Part shown: piece after piece, positions 32,945 through 41,656 of the stretch | How positions within the stretch are numbered: the stretch's first letter is position 1 | How the letters are laid out: each line of letters opens with the position of its first letter | NCBI GenBank assembly: GCA_017512405.1 | Contig: JAFWGJ010000029.1 | Location: 1 to 48,867, forward strand | Reading direction: 5' to 3' | DNA length: 48,867 nt | Source: a bacterium | Lineage (GTDB): Bacteria > Cyanobacteriota > Vampirovibrionia > Gastranaerophilales > Gastranaerophilaceae | Notes under the pieces: generated by a model | Told to the model about the DNA's origin: nothing | What the model saw: the letters and a program-made list of their open reading frames with translations, nothing else | Database searches by the model: none | Position numbers and translations under genes: made by a program

Positions 32945-33533
32945 TTTTATAAAGTCCGTTTTTTTCAATGTATTCCATTACTTTCGGAGGAATAAGGCTT
33001 CCGATAGGTTTATTGTTTCTAATTCTGCTGCGCAAAATAGTTGAAGACAGGTTCATAAAAGGCATACCTGCTATTACAAAGTCATACCCGTGATTTTTTA
33101 GCACATCAAGTGATTCTGCCTTAAATTTATCTTCTCTCGGAAATACGATAAATTTAAGCATTTTTTTCAATTCATTAGAATTGTACCAATCTTCAATTTT
33201 TCTGAATGCATCAGTACCTATAATAAAATTTATTTTTCCCTCTATTCCGGGATTCATTTTATAAAGTTCTTCTATTGTATTAAAAGTGTAAGAATATTTA
33301 TCATTTCTGAATTCAATATTACTAATACTGAACCCGCCGATATCAGCAACAGCAAGTTTAACCATATTGTACCTATGGTTCGCTAATTCATCATCAACAT
33401 TTTTGTGAGGAGGCTTATATGCAGGGATAAACAAAATTGAATCGAAATCAAAATGTGATCGTACATAATTAGCCATAGCTATATGGACATTATGAATAGG
33501 GTTAAAAGTTCCGCAATATACGCATAGTTTCAT
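32931..33533 (-). CDS. nadD: Nicotinate-nucleotide adenylyltransferase
   Basis: 200 residues. It joins ATP with nicotinate mononucleotide in NAD synthesis. The nucleotidyltransferase motif reads YCGTFNPIHNVHIAMA near residue 6, with the second H of GxFxPxHxGH kept. The family segments IPAYKPPHK, INFIIGTDAF and the ISSTxIR-like LSSTILRSRIRNNKPI are present. First gene of the nadD-yqeK unit. Confidence 0.95.
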   Translation of the reverse strand: MKLCVYCGTFNPIHNVHIAMANYVRSHFDFDSILFIPAYKPPHKNVDDELANHRYNMVKLAVADIGGFSISNIEFRNDKYSYTFNTIEELYKMNPGIEGKINFIIGTDAFRKIEDWYNSNELKKMLKFIVFPREDKFKAESLDVLKNHGYDFVIAGMPFMNLSSTILRSRIRNNKPIGSLIPPKVMEYIEKNGLYKSETP

Positions 33534-33582
33534 AATAAATATCTCTTATCGTTAAGTATTATAACACAAGTTTTAATTTATT

Positions 33583-35763
33583 CTATGGGTTATTCTCAGT
33601 ATTTTTCATTGCAACTTTTTCTTGTTTTCTTGCTTTAATTTTATTTTTAATTTTACGTGCAATATCAATAACTACTGCTGCAACAACAGCAACACCTACT
33701 AAAGAACCTGTACTTGCAGATTTCTTTTCTGAAGTTTTTGTTTTAGTTTCGGCAGTTTCATTATTTTTTTTAACAGGCACCTCGATATTTTTTTCAGGTT
33801 TTATTTCTTCTTTTTCTTTTAAAATTGCAGAATACTTATCCAGAGTAGAAACTAACGGACTTAATTTATTTGTCAAATCATTTCTTAATTCATTAGCTCT
33901 ATTTGGATTTTTGGCAACTTCCATCTCAGCCTTAGCTTTTACTGCCTGTGATAAGATTTCAGGCATATTCAACGCATAACTGTTTTTATCCTGCAATGCT
34001 CTGTAATAATCATCTTCAAAGTCGTTATCTACGCGTAACTTCCAATTAGTAGGCTTATCCTGACCGCCATAATTGTACACTTTATCTATACCAAAGAAAT
34101 CAACAAACATCATTTGGAGATTATTTGAACTTCTGAATAATTCGGTAAATTTGGCTTTTACACGTTCTTGCGGACTGTTTATTATTTTATCTTTATATTC
34201 TGCACGTTCTTGACCTTTAATAGGATCCGGATTTAAGAAACCTGACAGATAATCCACATTCCAAGAATCTGAATTCTTAACCCAATCTTTTTGCACCATT
34301 TCACTTGCAGGAGTTGAATCATGAGAACCTACAAGTGTCCAGTTTTCTTTTGGTGAATTTTCAGCTCTGCGCCATTCAGTTTGAGTTATACCTGGTAAAT
34401 GTTCTTGTCCATGATAAATTTCGTTAAATGTTTGAGTTTCTGAGCATAAATCTTCCCAAACTGCATCATTTTTATTTACGCCATATTCTTTGAACGTTGG
34501 TAAAACAATTTTGCTCAAAACTTTTTTGAAATTACCTTGCGGATCAACTTCATGCATATAAGAAACATTGTTTCCTACAAGCTTATCACGTCTTACTGCA
34601 CCATTAGCATCTTTTTCAACAGAATCTTCTTTGTAAACATAAGGGTCAACCAAACCTAATGCATGGTCGATTCTTACGTTATCATAATTTTTAAGCGAAT
34701 AAGCAACTTTTTCTTTCAGCAACTTTCCGCTTTCACCAAGTGAACCGTCTGCTTTAAACATTTTTTTAGGGTCAAGAACAGGAATTCCCCAAGTTTGAGG
34801 GCCATTATTAACCCCGCCATAAGGACAACCTAATTTCCAGCCCTTTAAAAATGCGCCCTGATTTGCCCAAACATCACTCTTATTAAAACCTACAAGCAAA
34901 TCGCCGATATAATTAAAGCCTATTGATTTTCTTTTTTGATTACTTTCTTTCAATTGTTTGTCGGCAATAAATTGAACAAATGAATTTTCGTCAATTTCTT
35001 CACCGTGATTTTTCATGATTTCATCATAGCGGGTTTTAGCTTTTTCATCACCTGCTTTTAGATTTTGAGGTAAATTTTTATCTGTCTCATTCCATTCTTC
35101 AAACTTATCAGATTTATTTTCCTTAGACAGAACTTTATAAAGCCCGTCATTTTCTACCCAATTTTTATTTTCTTTTTTAAAGTCTTCAAATTCTTTATTT
35201 AAAGCAACAGCGGCCTTATCATTTGCTTCAAGTTTTGTTTTAAAATTACCGTAAGCCTCTTTCAAAGCTTTATCATAATTTGTAAAAGCTTTGTTGAAAT
35301 CAGTATAATTGTAGTTCTTATCTTTTGTATCCTTATTTTGTGTAGTTACCTCATTGTAAGTTTTATCGCTTAAAATATCTGCATATTTTTTAGTTTTTAA
35401 AGGTTCTAAATCAATAAACAATTCATTTTTAGCGAAAACTTTTGATATATAAGGTGAATTATCCTTTTTGCCTATGGAACCGCCGGGCCCTAACTGAACA
35501 GCATTAAAACCGTTTAATTTTAAGAAATCTACAAATTTATCAGCCCCCTTTGAATAAGGTGAACCGATAGATGTATCACGTTTATCAGAAGGAAAACTTG
35601 AACCGTGAACAATCATAGACAGATTTTTAACTTCCAAATAATCCAAAGCATCATGAATTGCTTTGGTATATTCTGGCTTTTCGGCTTCTTTTAATTTGCG
35701 TCCAAAACCTACGTTATTTATACGATTTGGTTTTATCGGATTTGAGACAGCATGCACTTTCAT
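33583..35763 (-). CDS. GH77-type 4-alpha-glucanotransferase with C-terminal membrane anchor
   Basis: About 726 residues. The GH77 signature regions are present: NVRIDHALGLVDPY with the nucleophile Asp, VWEDLCSET with the acid Glu, and LVGSHDSTPASE with the transition-state Asp; FNAVQLGPGGS, DNSPYIS and NQGAFLKGWKLGCPYGGV are also family-like. Such enzymes transfer maltosyl or longer alpha-1,4-glucan units in maltodextrin or glycogen use. Unusual points are a Lys/Asp-rich insert at about 130-270, a long C-terminal extension with Lys/Glu repeats, and one hydrophobic helix (TGSLVGVAVVAAVVIDIA) followed by a basic tail. No signal peptide is present, so the anchor probably holds the enzyme at the inner face. 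ATG at 35763 is preferred to an upstream TTG. Confidence 0.85.
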   Translation of the reverse strand: MKVHAVSNPIKPNRINNVGFGRKLKEAEKPEYTKAIHDALDYLEVKNLSMIVHGSSFPSDKRDTSIGSPYSKGADKFVDFLKLNGFNAVQLGPGGSIGKKDNSPYISKVFAKNELFIDLEPLKTKKYADILSDKTYNEVTTQNKDTKDKNYNYTDFNKAFTNYDKALKEAYGNFKTKLEANDKAAVALNKEFEDFKKENKNWVENDGLYKVLSKENKSDKFEEWNETDKNLPQNLKAGDEKAKTRYDEIMKNHGEEIDENSFVQFIADKQLKESNQKRKSIGFNYIGDLLVGFNKSDVWANQGAFLKGWKLGCPYGGVNNGPQTWGIPVLDPKKMFKADGSLGESGKLLKEKVAYSLKNYDNVRIDHALGLVDPYVYKEDSVEKDANGAVRRDKLVGNNVSYMHEVDPQGNFKKVLSKIVLPTFKEYGVNKNDAVWEDLCSETQTFNEIYHGQEHLPGITQTEWRRAENSPKENWTLVGSHDSTPASEMVQKDWVKNSDSWNVDYLSGFLNPDPIKGQERAEYKDKIINSPQERVKAKFTELFRSSNNLQMMFVDFFGIDKVYNYGGQDKPTNWKLRVDNDFEDDYYRALQDKNSYALNMPEILSQAVKAKAEMEVAKNPNRANELRNDLTNKLSPLVSTLDKYSAILKEKEEIKPEKNIEVPVKKNNETAETKTKTSEKKSASTGSLVGVAVVAAVVIDIARKIKNKIKARKQEKVAMKNTENNP

Positions 35764-35847
35764 ATACGTTTTAAGTAGCGTCAAAAAATAATTTGCTACT
35801 AATTACATAAGATTTGTAATAATTTGTTACTTAAATATACAAAAAAA

Positions 35848-35875
35848 ATAAAAGCGGTTAAAAAACCGCTTTTAT
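35848..35875 (-). terminator. Intrinsic terminator of the TRL-like gene
   Basis: The 12-bp stem 35848-35859 with 35864-35875 (core AAAAGCGGTT / AACCGCTTTT, AAAA loop) is followed on - by seven T. Confidence 0.9.
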
Positions 35876-35899
35876 TGAAAAATTTTCAAATAAAATTTA

Positions 35900-36202
35900 T
35901 TAGTTACCCCATGCTCTAACTATAATTTTTTGAAAACCTAAATAAGATTCTCTTTGTACGTCATAACCGCCTAATGTACGGATACCGCCGTTTTTCATAG
36001 CAGTTTTAACGCTGCAATCACCAATACTGATTAAATACATAAAATTATTACAATGAGCAGTACCGGTTCTTGAAGGTGAAGCAGTAGTATAACCACCGCC
36101 AGGAGTTGTAGCGCCTGTGTATAATAAACCGCCTAAAAATTCTGCATTAGCCGCTGTTGCTGAAAATAATAACACAGCAAGTGTAACGATAATTTTTTTC
36201 AT
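35900..36202 (-). CDS. TRL-like small secreted protein
   Basis: 100 residues. Signal peptide MKKIIVTLAVLLFSATAANA, then the TRL-domain pattern: GGLLYTGATTPGG, a central short Cys-containing helix (AHCNNFMYLISIGDCSVKTAMKNGGI) and YDVQRESYLGFQKIIVRAWG. TRL-like proteins are small, usually lipoprotein-type, of unknown function; here no lipobox Cys is seen. The two cysteines could pair. Strong ribosome site AAAGGGG and its own terminator indicate a single-gene unit. Confidence 0.78.
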   Translation of the reverse strand: MKKIIVTLAVLLFSATAANAEFLGGLLYTGATTPGGGYTTASPSRTGTAHCNNFMYLISIGDCSVKTAMKNGGIRTLGGYDVQRESYLGFQKIIVRAWGN

Positions 36203-36310
36203 TTCATACCCCTTTCAAATAATAACTTTTAGTAAATGAATAAATTGGTTTATAACCAATCTCCACCCATGATTTCATGATACAAGAGGATTAAATATTG
36301 TCAATAGTTT

Positions 36311-36345
36311 TTGCCATAAATTAAAAATAAATTTTATGATAAAAT
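36311..36345 (+). promoter_or_regulatory. Promoter of the preQ1-controlled operon
   Basis: TTGCCA (36311-36316) and TATGAT (36335-36340) at 18 bases, merging with an extended box TGATAAAAT. Start expected near 36350, just upstream of the aptamer-like leader. Confidence 0.5.
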
Positions 36346-36384
36346 ATCAATATGAAATTTAATATATTGAGATATATTAAATCT

Positions 36385-36432
36385 GCGGAGTTCGGGCTCT
36401 AAATCCTTCGCAATACAAATAAAAACCAAGGA
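36385..36432 (+). promoter_or_regulatory. preQ1-I-like riboswitch controlling the queuosine precursor transporter
   Basis: Stem GCGGAG / CTTCGC (36385-36390 with 36406-36411) carries a loop beginning TTCGGG, and an A-rich tail ends in AAAAACCAAGGAG, where the CCAA can pair back to the loop (TT-GG with a bulged C) and enclose the ribosome site. This is the layout of the preQ1-I H-type pseudoknot (consensus tail AAAAAACTAAGG). The gene that follows is a preQ1/preQ0-transporter type. Assigned from layout and context; bases differ from the consensus at several points. Confidence 0.6.
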
Positions 36433-36442
36433 GAAATTTTAA

Positions 36443-37168
36443 ATGAATAAAAAATTTGAATCCGTTTTGGTGGATACAAAACTACTTTTTCGAAGTATTC
36501 CGCCTGTTGTTATAACATTATTTACTGTTTCTGTTATAGTAATGAACATTTTGGCAAATAAAACAATTTACCAAAATGACTGGATTGCTGTAGATGGCGG
36601 TTTTATGATATCCTGGCTGGCTTTTTTATGTATGGATGTTATAACAAGAGCTTTTGGACCAAAAGCATCAACTAAAATCTCAGTTTTTGCAATGCTCATA
36701 AATCTTTTTGTATGCATCTTGTTTTTTATAACCGCTTCCATTCCGACAGAAACAGATTTTTCAGCCTTTAATAAAACTATTGGCGGGACTTGGTTTATAT
36801 TACTTTCCAGTTCAATAGCATTTATTTCTTCTGCTGTTATAAACAATTTTTTGAATTGGAATATTGGAAAACTATTTTCCAAAAATCCAAATGGGAAACT
36901 GGCTTATGCAACAAGTTGTTATATTTCAACTTTTATTGGTCAATTCTGTGATAATGTTATTTTCGCATCACTTACATTTATGTTTTTTGCTCCGATTTTT
37001 TGGAACGGTTTCCATTGGACACCTGTACAATGCATAAATAGCTCTATTTTAGGGGCATTGTTGGAATTAGTTATGGAAGTTATTTTTTCACCGATAGGAT
37101 ATATTGTTTTAAAAGAATGGCAAAAAGACGGTATCGGAAAAGAATATATTAAAGGAGAATATGAATGA
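36443..37168 (+). CDS. Queuosine precursor transporter (VUT/YhhQ family)
   Basis: 241 residues with about six membrane helices, of the COG1738 family that imports preQ0/preQ1 for queuosine tRNA modification. Family features include VIVMNILANKTI near the first helix, MDVITRAFGPKAST, and the polar stretch TSCYISTFIGQFCDNVIFASL in the transport helices. The leader resembles a preQ1 riboswitch and the ribosome site AAGGAG is part of it. It overlaps the next SDR gene by four bases (ATGA), so they are coexpressed. Confidence 0.88.
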   Translation: MNKKFESVLVDTKLLFRSIPPVVITLFTVSVIVMNILANKTIYQNDWIAVDGGFMISWLAFLCMDVITRAFGPKASTKISVFAMLINLFVCILFFITASIPTETDFSAFNKTIGGTWFILLSSSIAFISSAVINNFLNWNIGKLFSKNPNGKLAYATSCYISTFIGQFCDNVIFASLTFMFFAPIFWNGFHWTPVQCINSSILGALLELVMEVIFSPIGYIVLKEWQKDGIGKEYIKGEYE

Positions 37169-37851
37169 AAGTTATAGTTACAGGCAGTTCCGGAGGAATA
37201 GGAAAAGCCGTATCAAATCGTTTTATATCACTTGGTCATTTTGTTTACGGTTTTGATATTAAACAATCTGCAATAAATAATGACTTATATCATCATTTTA
37301 ATGTTGATATAAAAAATTTATCTTGTTTACCGGATATAAATGATGCCGATATCATTTTTAACAATGCAGGAATGCAAAATAGCGAAGATGATATTAGTAA
37401 TAACCTTAAAGGTACAATAAATGTAACTGAAAAATATATAAAGAGCTGTAAATTGAAATCAATACTTTTTAATGCTTCTGCATCTGCCGTATCAGGACAG
37501 GAATTTCCCGAATATGCAGCTTCTAAATCAGGTTTATTAGGCTATATGAAAAATGTTGCAATAAGACTGGCACCGCAAGGTGTAACGGTAAATGCGATTA
37601 GTCTTGGCGGAGTGCATACACCGTTAAATGATTGCGTTGTAAATAATTCCGACTGCTGGCAAAAAATTATGGATGTAACTCCTCTAAAAAAATGGATGAC
37701 TCCCGATGAAGTTGCGGACTGGGTTGTTTTTCTTACAATGACAAATAAGTCAATGTCAGGACAAAATTTAATTATAGATAACGGAGAATATGATTTAATT
37801 CCTACATTTGTATGGCCTGATAACAAAAAACTAAATTTTCCGCAGAATTAG
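37165..37851 (+). CDS. Short-chain dehydrogenase/reductase (FabG-like)
   Basis: 228 residues, cytoplasmic. NAD(P)-binding TGSSGGIGKAV, IIFNNAGMQ, and the catalytic pair YAASKSG after a Ser-rich strand (NASASAVSG) are intact, as is the VNAISLGGVHTP segment. The N-terminal sheet is shortened compared with FabG. Substrate unknown. Four-base overlap with the transporter gene puts it under the same leader control. Confidence 0.88.
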   Translation: MKVIVTGSSGGIGKAVSNRFISLGHFVYGFDIKQSAINNDLYHHFNVDIKNLSCLPDINDADIIFNNAGMQNSEDDISNNLKGTINVTEKYIKSCKLKSILFNASASAVSGQEFPEYAASKSGLLGYMKNVAIRLAPQGVTVNAISLGGVHTPLNDCVVNNSDCWQKIMDVTPLKKWMTPDEVADWVVFLTMTNKSMSGQNLIIDNGEYDLIPTFVWPDNKKLNFPQN

Positions 37852-38615
37852 AATTTTTGTGTAAAATTCCATAATTTCATTAGTAGTGATTGCGGTAGTA
37901 TTTTTCCTGCAATATGTGTTGCATTAGAGAAAAATCCGTAAATTGAAAGTGATTTTCCTTTATCTGCATCCTCTAAAGCTTTTTTTGCAACTTTGTCAGG
38001 AGTAGTTATACCATCAAAACTATTGACTACTTTTCTTGCATTATCTACTTTTGCTGCATCATATAAATTCGTTTTCATCCAGCCCGGACAAACTGTTGTT
38101 ACTGTTATATTTTTATCTTTAAGTTCAACATTTAAAGCTCTTGAATAGTGTCTTACAAAAGTTTTTGTTGCACTGTATAAGTTTAAATAAGGCAAAGGCA
38201 AAAACGATGATTGAGAAGAAATATTAATAATTCTGCTTCCTTTATCCATAAAAGGAATACAAACAAGTCCCATTGCAACAACAGAAGAAATATTCAAATT
38301 TATCATATTCAATGAAGCATCTATATCTAAATCTTCGTAAGAGCAAAACTTCGCATAACCTGCGTTATTTATAAGATACTTTATTTTTATCTCATTATTT
38401 AATTTTGTTTGGAAATTTTTTATACAGTCTGAATTAGATAAATCATAAGAAAAAATTTTAATTTTATCGCCAAATTCATCTATAAGATTTAATAATTTAT
38501 CATTATTTCTTGCTATTGCCCAAATTTCATCTATATTCTCTTTTTTCAAAAGAAGTTTTATAAACTCTCTTCCAAATCCTCCTGTTGCACCTGTTATTAT
38601 TGCAATGTTGTTCAT
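37848..38615 (-). CDS. Short-chain dehydrogenase (YqjQ/DltE-like SDR)
   Basis: About 255 residues. ITGATGGFGREFIKLL is the coenzyme loop, YLINNAGYAKF the NNAG motif, RIINISSQSSFLPLP the Ser strand, and YSATKTFVRHYSRALNVEL the catalytic YxxxK helix. TVCPGWMKTNLYDAA and the hydrophobic C-terminus are typical of membrane-near SDRs of the DltE/YqjQ type. ATG at 38615 follows AAGGAG closely; a longer frame upstream is unlikely. Convergent, 4-base overlap, with the FabG-like gene. Confidence 0.88.
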   Translation of the reverse strand: MNNIAIITGATGGFGREFIKLLLKKENIDEIWAIARNNDKLLNLIDEFGDKIKIFSYDLSNSDCIKNFQTKLNNEIKIKYLINNAGYAKFCSYEDLDIDASLNMINLNISSVVAMGLVCIPFMDKGSRIINISSQSSFLPLPYLNLYSATKTFVRHYSRALNVELKDKNITVTTVCPGWMKTNLYDAAKVDNARKVVNSFDGITTPDKVAKKALEDADKGKSLSIYGFFSNATHIAGKILPQSLLMKLWNFTQKF

Positions 38616-38713
38616 TTTTATATTCTCCTTTACATAATATTGTAATACAAATGTTTTTATTATAATATAAAAAAGCATGAATAAATGTTTTAAATTATAA
38701 GGTTGGGAGAAGA

Positions 38714-39814
38714 ATGAGAATATTAATGACTGGCATTACCGGACTTGTAGGAGCAGGTTTTGCAACGAATTTATTGAGAAATAATCCGAATTATACAATT
38801 GTATCTCTTTGCAGAGGCTTCGGCAATAAGTCCGGACTTGAAAGAACTCAAGAAATAATAAAAGAACAATGCGAAATGGATGACAAAAACGATGCTGAAG
38901 AAATACTTTCTCGTATTGAAATCGTTGAAGGTACTTTAGAAGATTTTCCGGCAGATGACATGGCTGCAAAAGGACCTTATGATACATTTTTCCACTGTGC
39001 AGCAAGTGTTAATTTGGGGAAAGATCCTGATAAAAAGACTTATAATACAAATTTTGAAGGAACAAAATCAGCATTGGCTCTTGCAAAAAAACTTGGTTTA
39101 AAAACCTTCCACTATGTAGGGACAGCTTATGTTGCAGGAAAGTGCAGCGGAGTTGTAATGGAAGATTCTATGCCGGCAACAGAATGGAACAATTCTTATG
39201 AAATAAGTAAATTCGATAGTGAAAAACTTGTACGAGAATCAGGTTTTGACTATACAATATACCGTCCTGCTATCATAGTAGGCAGACTTTCTGACGGCGT
39301 AATAAGAAAACCGCTTGCATTTTATCGTATTCTTGAATTTTTGGCTCGTGTAAAAATAAATGGTTGTAAAAAAGCCGGTTTACCGTTAAATGGCCCGTTC
39401 AGCACAAAATTAAGACTTGCTGCAGGAACATCAGATAAGATATATTTTGTTCCTCAGGATTACGTTCAGCAAACAATAGCAAAATTGTTTGTACTTCCTG
39501 TTTGCAATAAAACATACCACTTAACAGGTATGTCTCCTGTCTCAACGCAAATGATTGCAACTGCTGTGTGTGAAACGTTACAAACAACAGGACTCGGTTT
39601 AGTTGATAGTGTTGAAGACCCGTCAAAAGAAGAAAAATTAGTTCAACGTATGCTTGATGACTTATTACCTTATTTCAAATCAAATATAACTTTTGACAAT
39701 ACAAATGTTATAAATGCATTGGGTAAGGAAGTGCTTGACTGGAAATTGGATTTGGACTTCCTGAGAAAAATGGTACACGCATACTATAAAGAAAATAATC
39801 CTGAATTACTTTAA
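38714..39814 (+). CDS. Extended SDR / thioester-reductase-like NAD-binding protein
   Basis: 366 residues. MTGITGLVGAGFATNLLRN is the Rossmann loop; FHCAASVNLG, TFHYVGTAYVAG and the catalytic NNSYEISKFDSEKLV (YxxxK) follow, then IYRPAIIVGRLSDGV. This is the pattern of the NAD-binding_4 (male-sterility/thioester reductase) SDR group, which reduces acyl thioesters or modifies sugar nucleotides. No carrier or adenylation domain is attached. A hairpin lies after the stop. Confidence 0.87.
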   Translation: MRILMTGITGLVGAGFATNLLRNNPNYTIVSLCRGFGNKSGLERTQEIIKEQCEMDDKNDAEEILSRIEIVEGTLEDFPADDMAAKGPYDTFFHCAASVNLGKDPDKKTYNTNFEGTKSALALAKKLGLKTFHYVGTAYVAGKCSGVVMEDSMPATEWNNSYEISKFDSEKLVRESGFDYTIYRPAIIVGRLSDGVIRKPLAFYRILEFLARVKINGCKKAGLPLNGPFSTKLRLAAGTSDKIYFVPQDYVQQTIAKLFVLPVCNKTYHLTGMSPVSTQMIATAVCETLQTTGLGLVDSVEDPSKEEKLVQRMLDDLLPYFKSNITFDNTNVINALGKEVLDWKLDLDFLRKMVHAYYKENNPELL

Positions 39815-39842
39815 AAATTTTAATTGGTTTAATGCATAAACT

Positions 39843-39872
39843 CAGAAGTGGCAATAATTATTGCCACTTCTG
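39843..39872 (+). terminator. Perfect 30-base palindrome after the extended SDR gene
   Basis: 15-bp inverted repeat (39843-39857 with 39858-39872, centred on AATT; CAGAAGTGGCAATAA and its complement), 28 bases after the stop. Probably an intrinsic terminator with a weak T-run (GTTATAAAT). Confidence 0.65.
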
Positions 39873-39894
39873 TTATAAATATTATTTAAAGCTA

Positions 39895-39924
39895 TTACAC
39901 CACACTAAATATTTAATTTATAAT
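39895..39924 (+). promoter_or_regulatory. Sigma70-type promoter of the 39976 gene
   Basis: TTACAC (39895-39900) and TATAAT (39919-39924) are 18 bases apart; start expected about 45 bases before the ATG. Confidence 0.55.
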
Positions 39925-39975
39925 ATTTACAAATAGATTGATATGTGTTATCATCGCAAGAAAAAAGGAGAGTCT

Positions 39976-40680
39976 ATGAGAAAGATATTATCATTCATTT
40001 TGAGTTTAATGCTTCTTAATGTAACATCTCTTGCAATTGCCGGAGAAGCTGTTACAACAGAACACTTAAAACTGCCCAAAAAATTAGCTAAAAAAACACC
40101 TACAAATATAGTTAATACCAGTGATGTACTTATAAGTGTTTTAGAATATAATACTATGCAATTAACTTTTGCCGAAGATTTTACAAGCAAAACTGCAAAT
40201 GTTGGTGATGAAATTACGTTTATACTCAAAAACGGAGCTTATACAACCGAAGGAACCGAAATTTTACCACCATCTTCCAAATTTATTGCTAAAATATCAC
40301 AAATAGATAAACCAAAAGCTTTTAATAGAAGTGGAAAAGTTTATTTGGATTTCAAATATGTTGAACTTCCTGATGGAACTCAAATTCCTGTCGAAGCAAA
40401 AATATTTAGTAAAAAAGACTTTTTATACAGAGGCAAGCTGAATGCTATGGGTAAAGGTATCGGCTCAACCCTTGGTGGTATGGCAATAGGTACAGCTGCA
40501 GGCTGCTGTATAGGTATAGCTGCAGGAGCTGTCATTGTCGGTGGTTTTGCAATAGGTATGCCGGTTGGCTTTGCGGTTGGTGGAGCCATAGGACTCCTTA
40601 CTCCCGGACTTAATTATAGAGCAAAAGCCGGAGATAAAGTTAATATCCAATTGTTAGAGGATTTGAACATTCAAAAATAA
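39976..40680 (+). CDS. Secreted protein with beta-rich domain and glycine-zipper tail
   Basis: About 234 residues. ATG at 39976 (after AAAGGAG) gives signal peptide MRKILSFILSLMLLNVTSLA. The middle is beta-rich (VGDEITFILKNGAYTTEGTE, LPPSSKFIAKISQID, GKVYLDFKYVELPDGTQIPV), the region before the C-terminus is a long Gly/Ala zipper (MGKGIGSTLGGMAIGTAAG ... FAVGGAIGLL) likely to enter a membrane, and the end is AGDKVNIQLLEDLNIQK. The order and motifs parallel the 9580-10428 protein (ending FELKLLEDTTIYN) and the C-terminus of the SLH protein. Function unknown. Confidence 0.78.
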   Translation: MRKILSFILSLMLLNVTSLAIAGEAVTTEHLKLPKKLAKKTPTNIVNTSDVLISVLEYNTMQLTFAEDFTSKTANVGDEITFILKNGAYTTEGTEILPPSSKFIAKISQIDKPKAFNRSGKVYLDFKYVELPDGTQIPVEAKIFSKKDFLYRGKLNAMGKGIGSTLGGMAIGTAAGCCIGIAAGAVIVGGFAIGMPVGFAVGGAIGLLTPGLNYRAKAGDKVNIQLLEDLNIQK

Positions 40681-40689
40681 TTTTTTAAG

Positions 40690-40735
40690 CTATAACCTAC
40701 AAGACCTTGTATAAATAAGGTCTTGTAGGTTATAG
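40690..40735. terminator. 19-bp perfect inverted repeat after the glycine-zipper gene
   Basis: CTATAACCTACAAGACCTT (40690-40708) pairs with 40717-40735 around an 8-base loop, 10 bases after the stop. It can stop transcription or shield the 3' end, although no T-run follows. Confidence 0.55.
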
Positions 40736-40810
40736 AAGTGCTGTACGCTTATTATAACCACCAATTAAATATTATTTTGTTATAAAATAATAGTAGGAAC
40801 CAACGTTACA

Positions 40811-41656
40811 ATGGAATATAAAACAACATTAATTCTAGAAGGTGGAGCAATGAGAGGCTTGTATTCAGCAGGCGTTCTTGATACTTTCATGGAAAATAAT
40901 ATAAATGTTGATGTTATATATGGTGTATCGGCAGGAGCCTTATTCGGTTTAAATTATAAATCCCGTCAAATAGGGCGTGCCCTAAGATACAATTTAAAAT
41001 ACGCAAAAGAAAAGAATTATATGGGATTATATTCGCTTATTACTACGGGCGATATAATGAACAAAGATTTTTGTTTTAAAAAGCTCGTTTATGAATTAGA
41101 TAAACTTGATTTCGAAACATACAAAAATAATCCTATTGATTTTTATGCCGTTGTAACTAATTTACAAACAGGAAAACCAGAATATATAAAAATTAATGAT
41201 GCTCAAAAAGATATGGAATATTTCAGGGCATCAGGTTCTATGCCTTTTGTGTCAAAACCAGTTGAAATCAACGGTAATTTTTATTTAGATGGTGCAATAA
41301 GCGATGCAGTACCTTTTAAGAAGGTGCTTGAAACAAATAGTGAAAAAATTGTTGTTGTATTAACAAGACCTTTTGGTTACAGAAAGAAAAAAGCATATCT
41401 TCCATATAGGCTTTTTTACGGAAATTTTCCAAATTTTGTAGAGACGGCAAAAAAATATTACAAAGAATATAATGCAACAATGGATTTGATTGAAAAATAC
41501 GAGTCAGAAAATAAAATTGTTGTTCTGCGTCCGTCTAAATTAATAAAAATGAAAAGAGTAGAAAAAAATACAAATAAATTGCAAAGTATATATGACTTAG
41601 GTGTTTCGGATTGTATGAACAAACTTGATGAAATAAAAGAATATATTAAATACTAA
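40811..41656 (+). CDS. Patatin-like phospholipase
   Basis: 281 residues of the bacterial patatin group (YjjU/RssA-like), serine acyl hydrolases with a Ser-Asp dyad. The oxyanion loop EGGAMRGLYSAGVLD, nucleophile GVSAG (Ser40) and catalytic Asp in LDGAISDAVP (Asp160) are present. The usual DGG is DGA, a known variant. No signal peptide, so it works in the cytoplasm or on inner-membrane lipids. Likely monocistronic, with an AT-rich leader containing TATAAA at 40781. Confidence 0.9.
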   Translation: MEYKTTLILEGGAMRGLYSAGVLDTFMENNINVDVIYGVSAGALFGLNYKSRQIGRALRYNLKYAKEKNYMGLYSLITTGDIMNKDFCFKKLVYELDKLDFETYKNNPIDFYAVVTNLQTGKPEYIKINDAQKDMEYFRASGSMPFVSKPVEINGNFYLDGAISDAVPFKKVLETNSEKIVVVLTRPFGYRKKKAYLPYRLFYGNFPNFVETAKKYYKEYNATMDLIEKYESENKIVVLRPSKLIKMKRVEKNTNKLQSIYDLGVSDCMNKLDEIKEYIKY

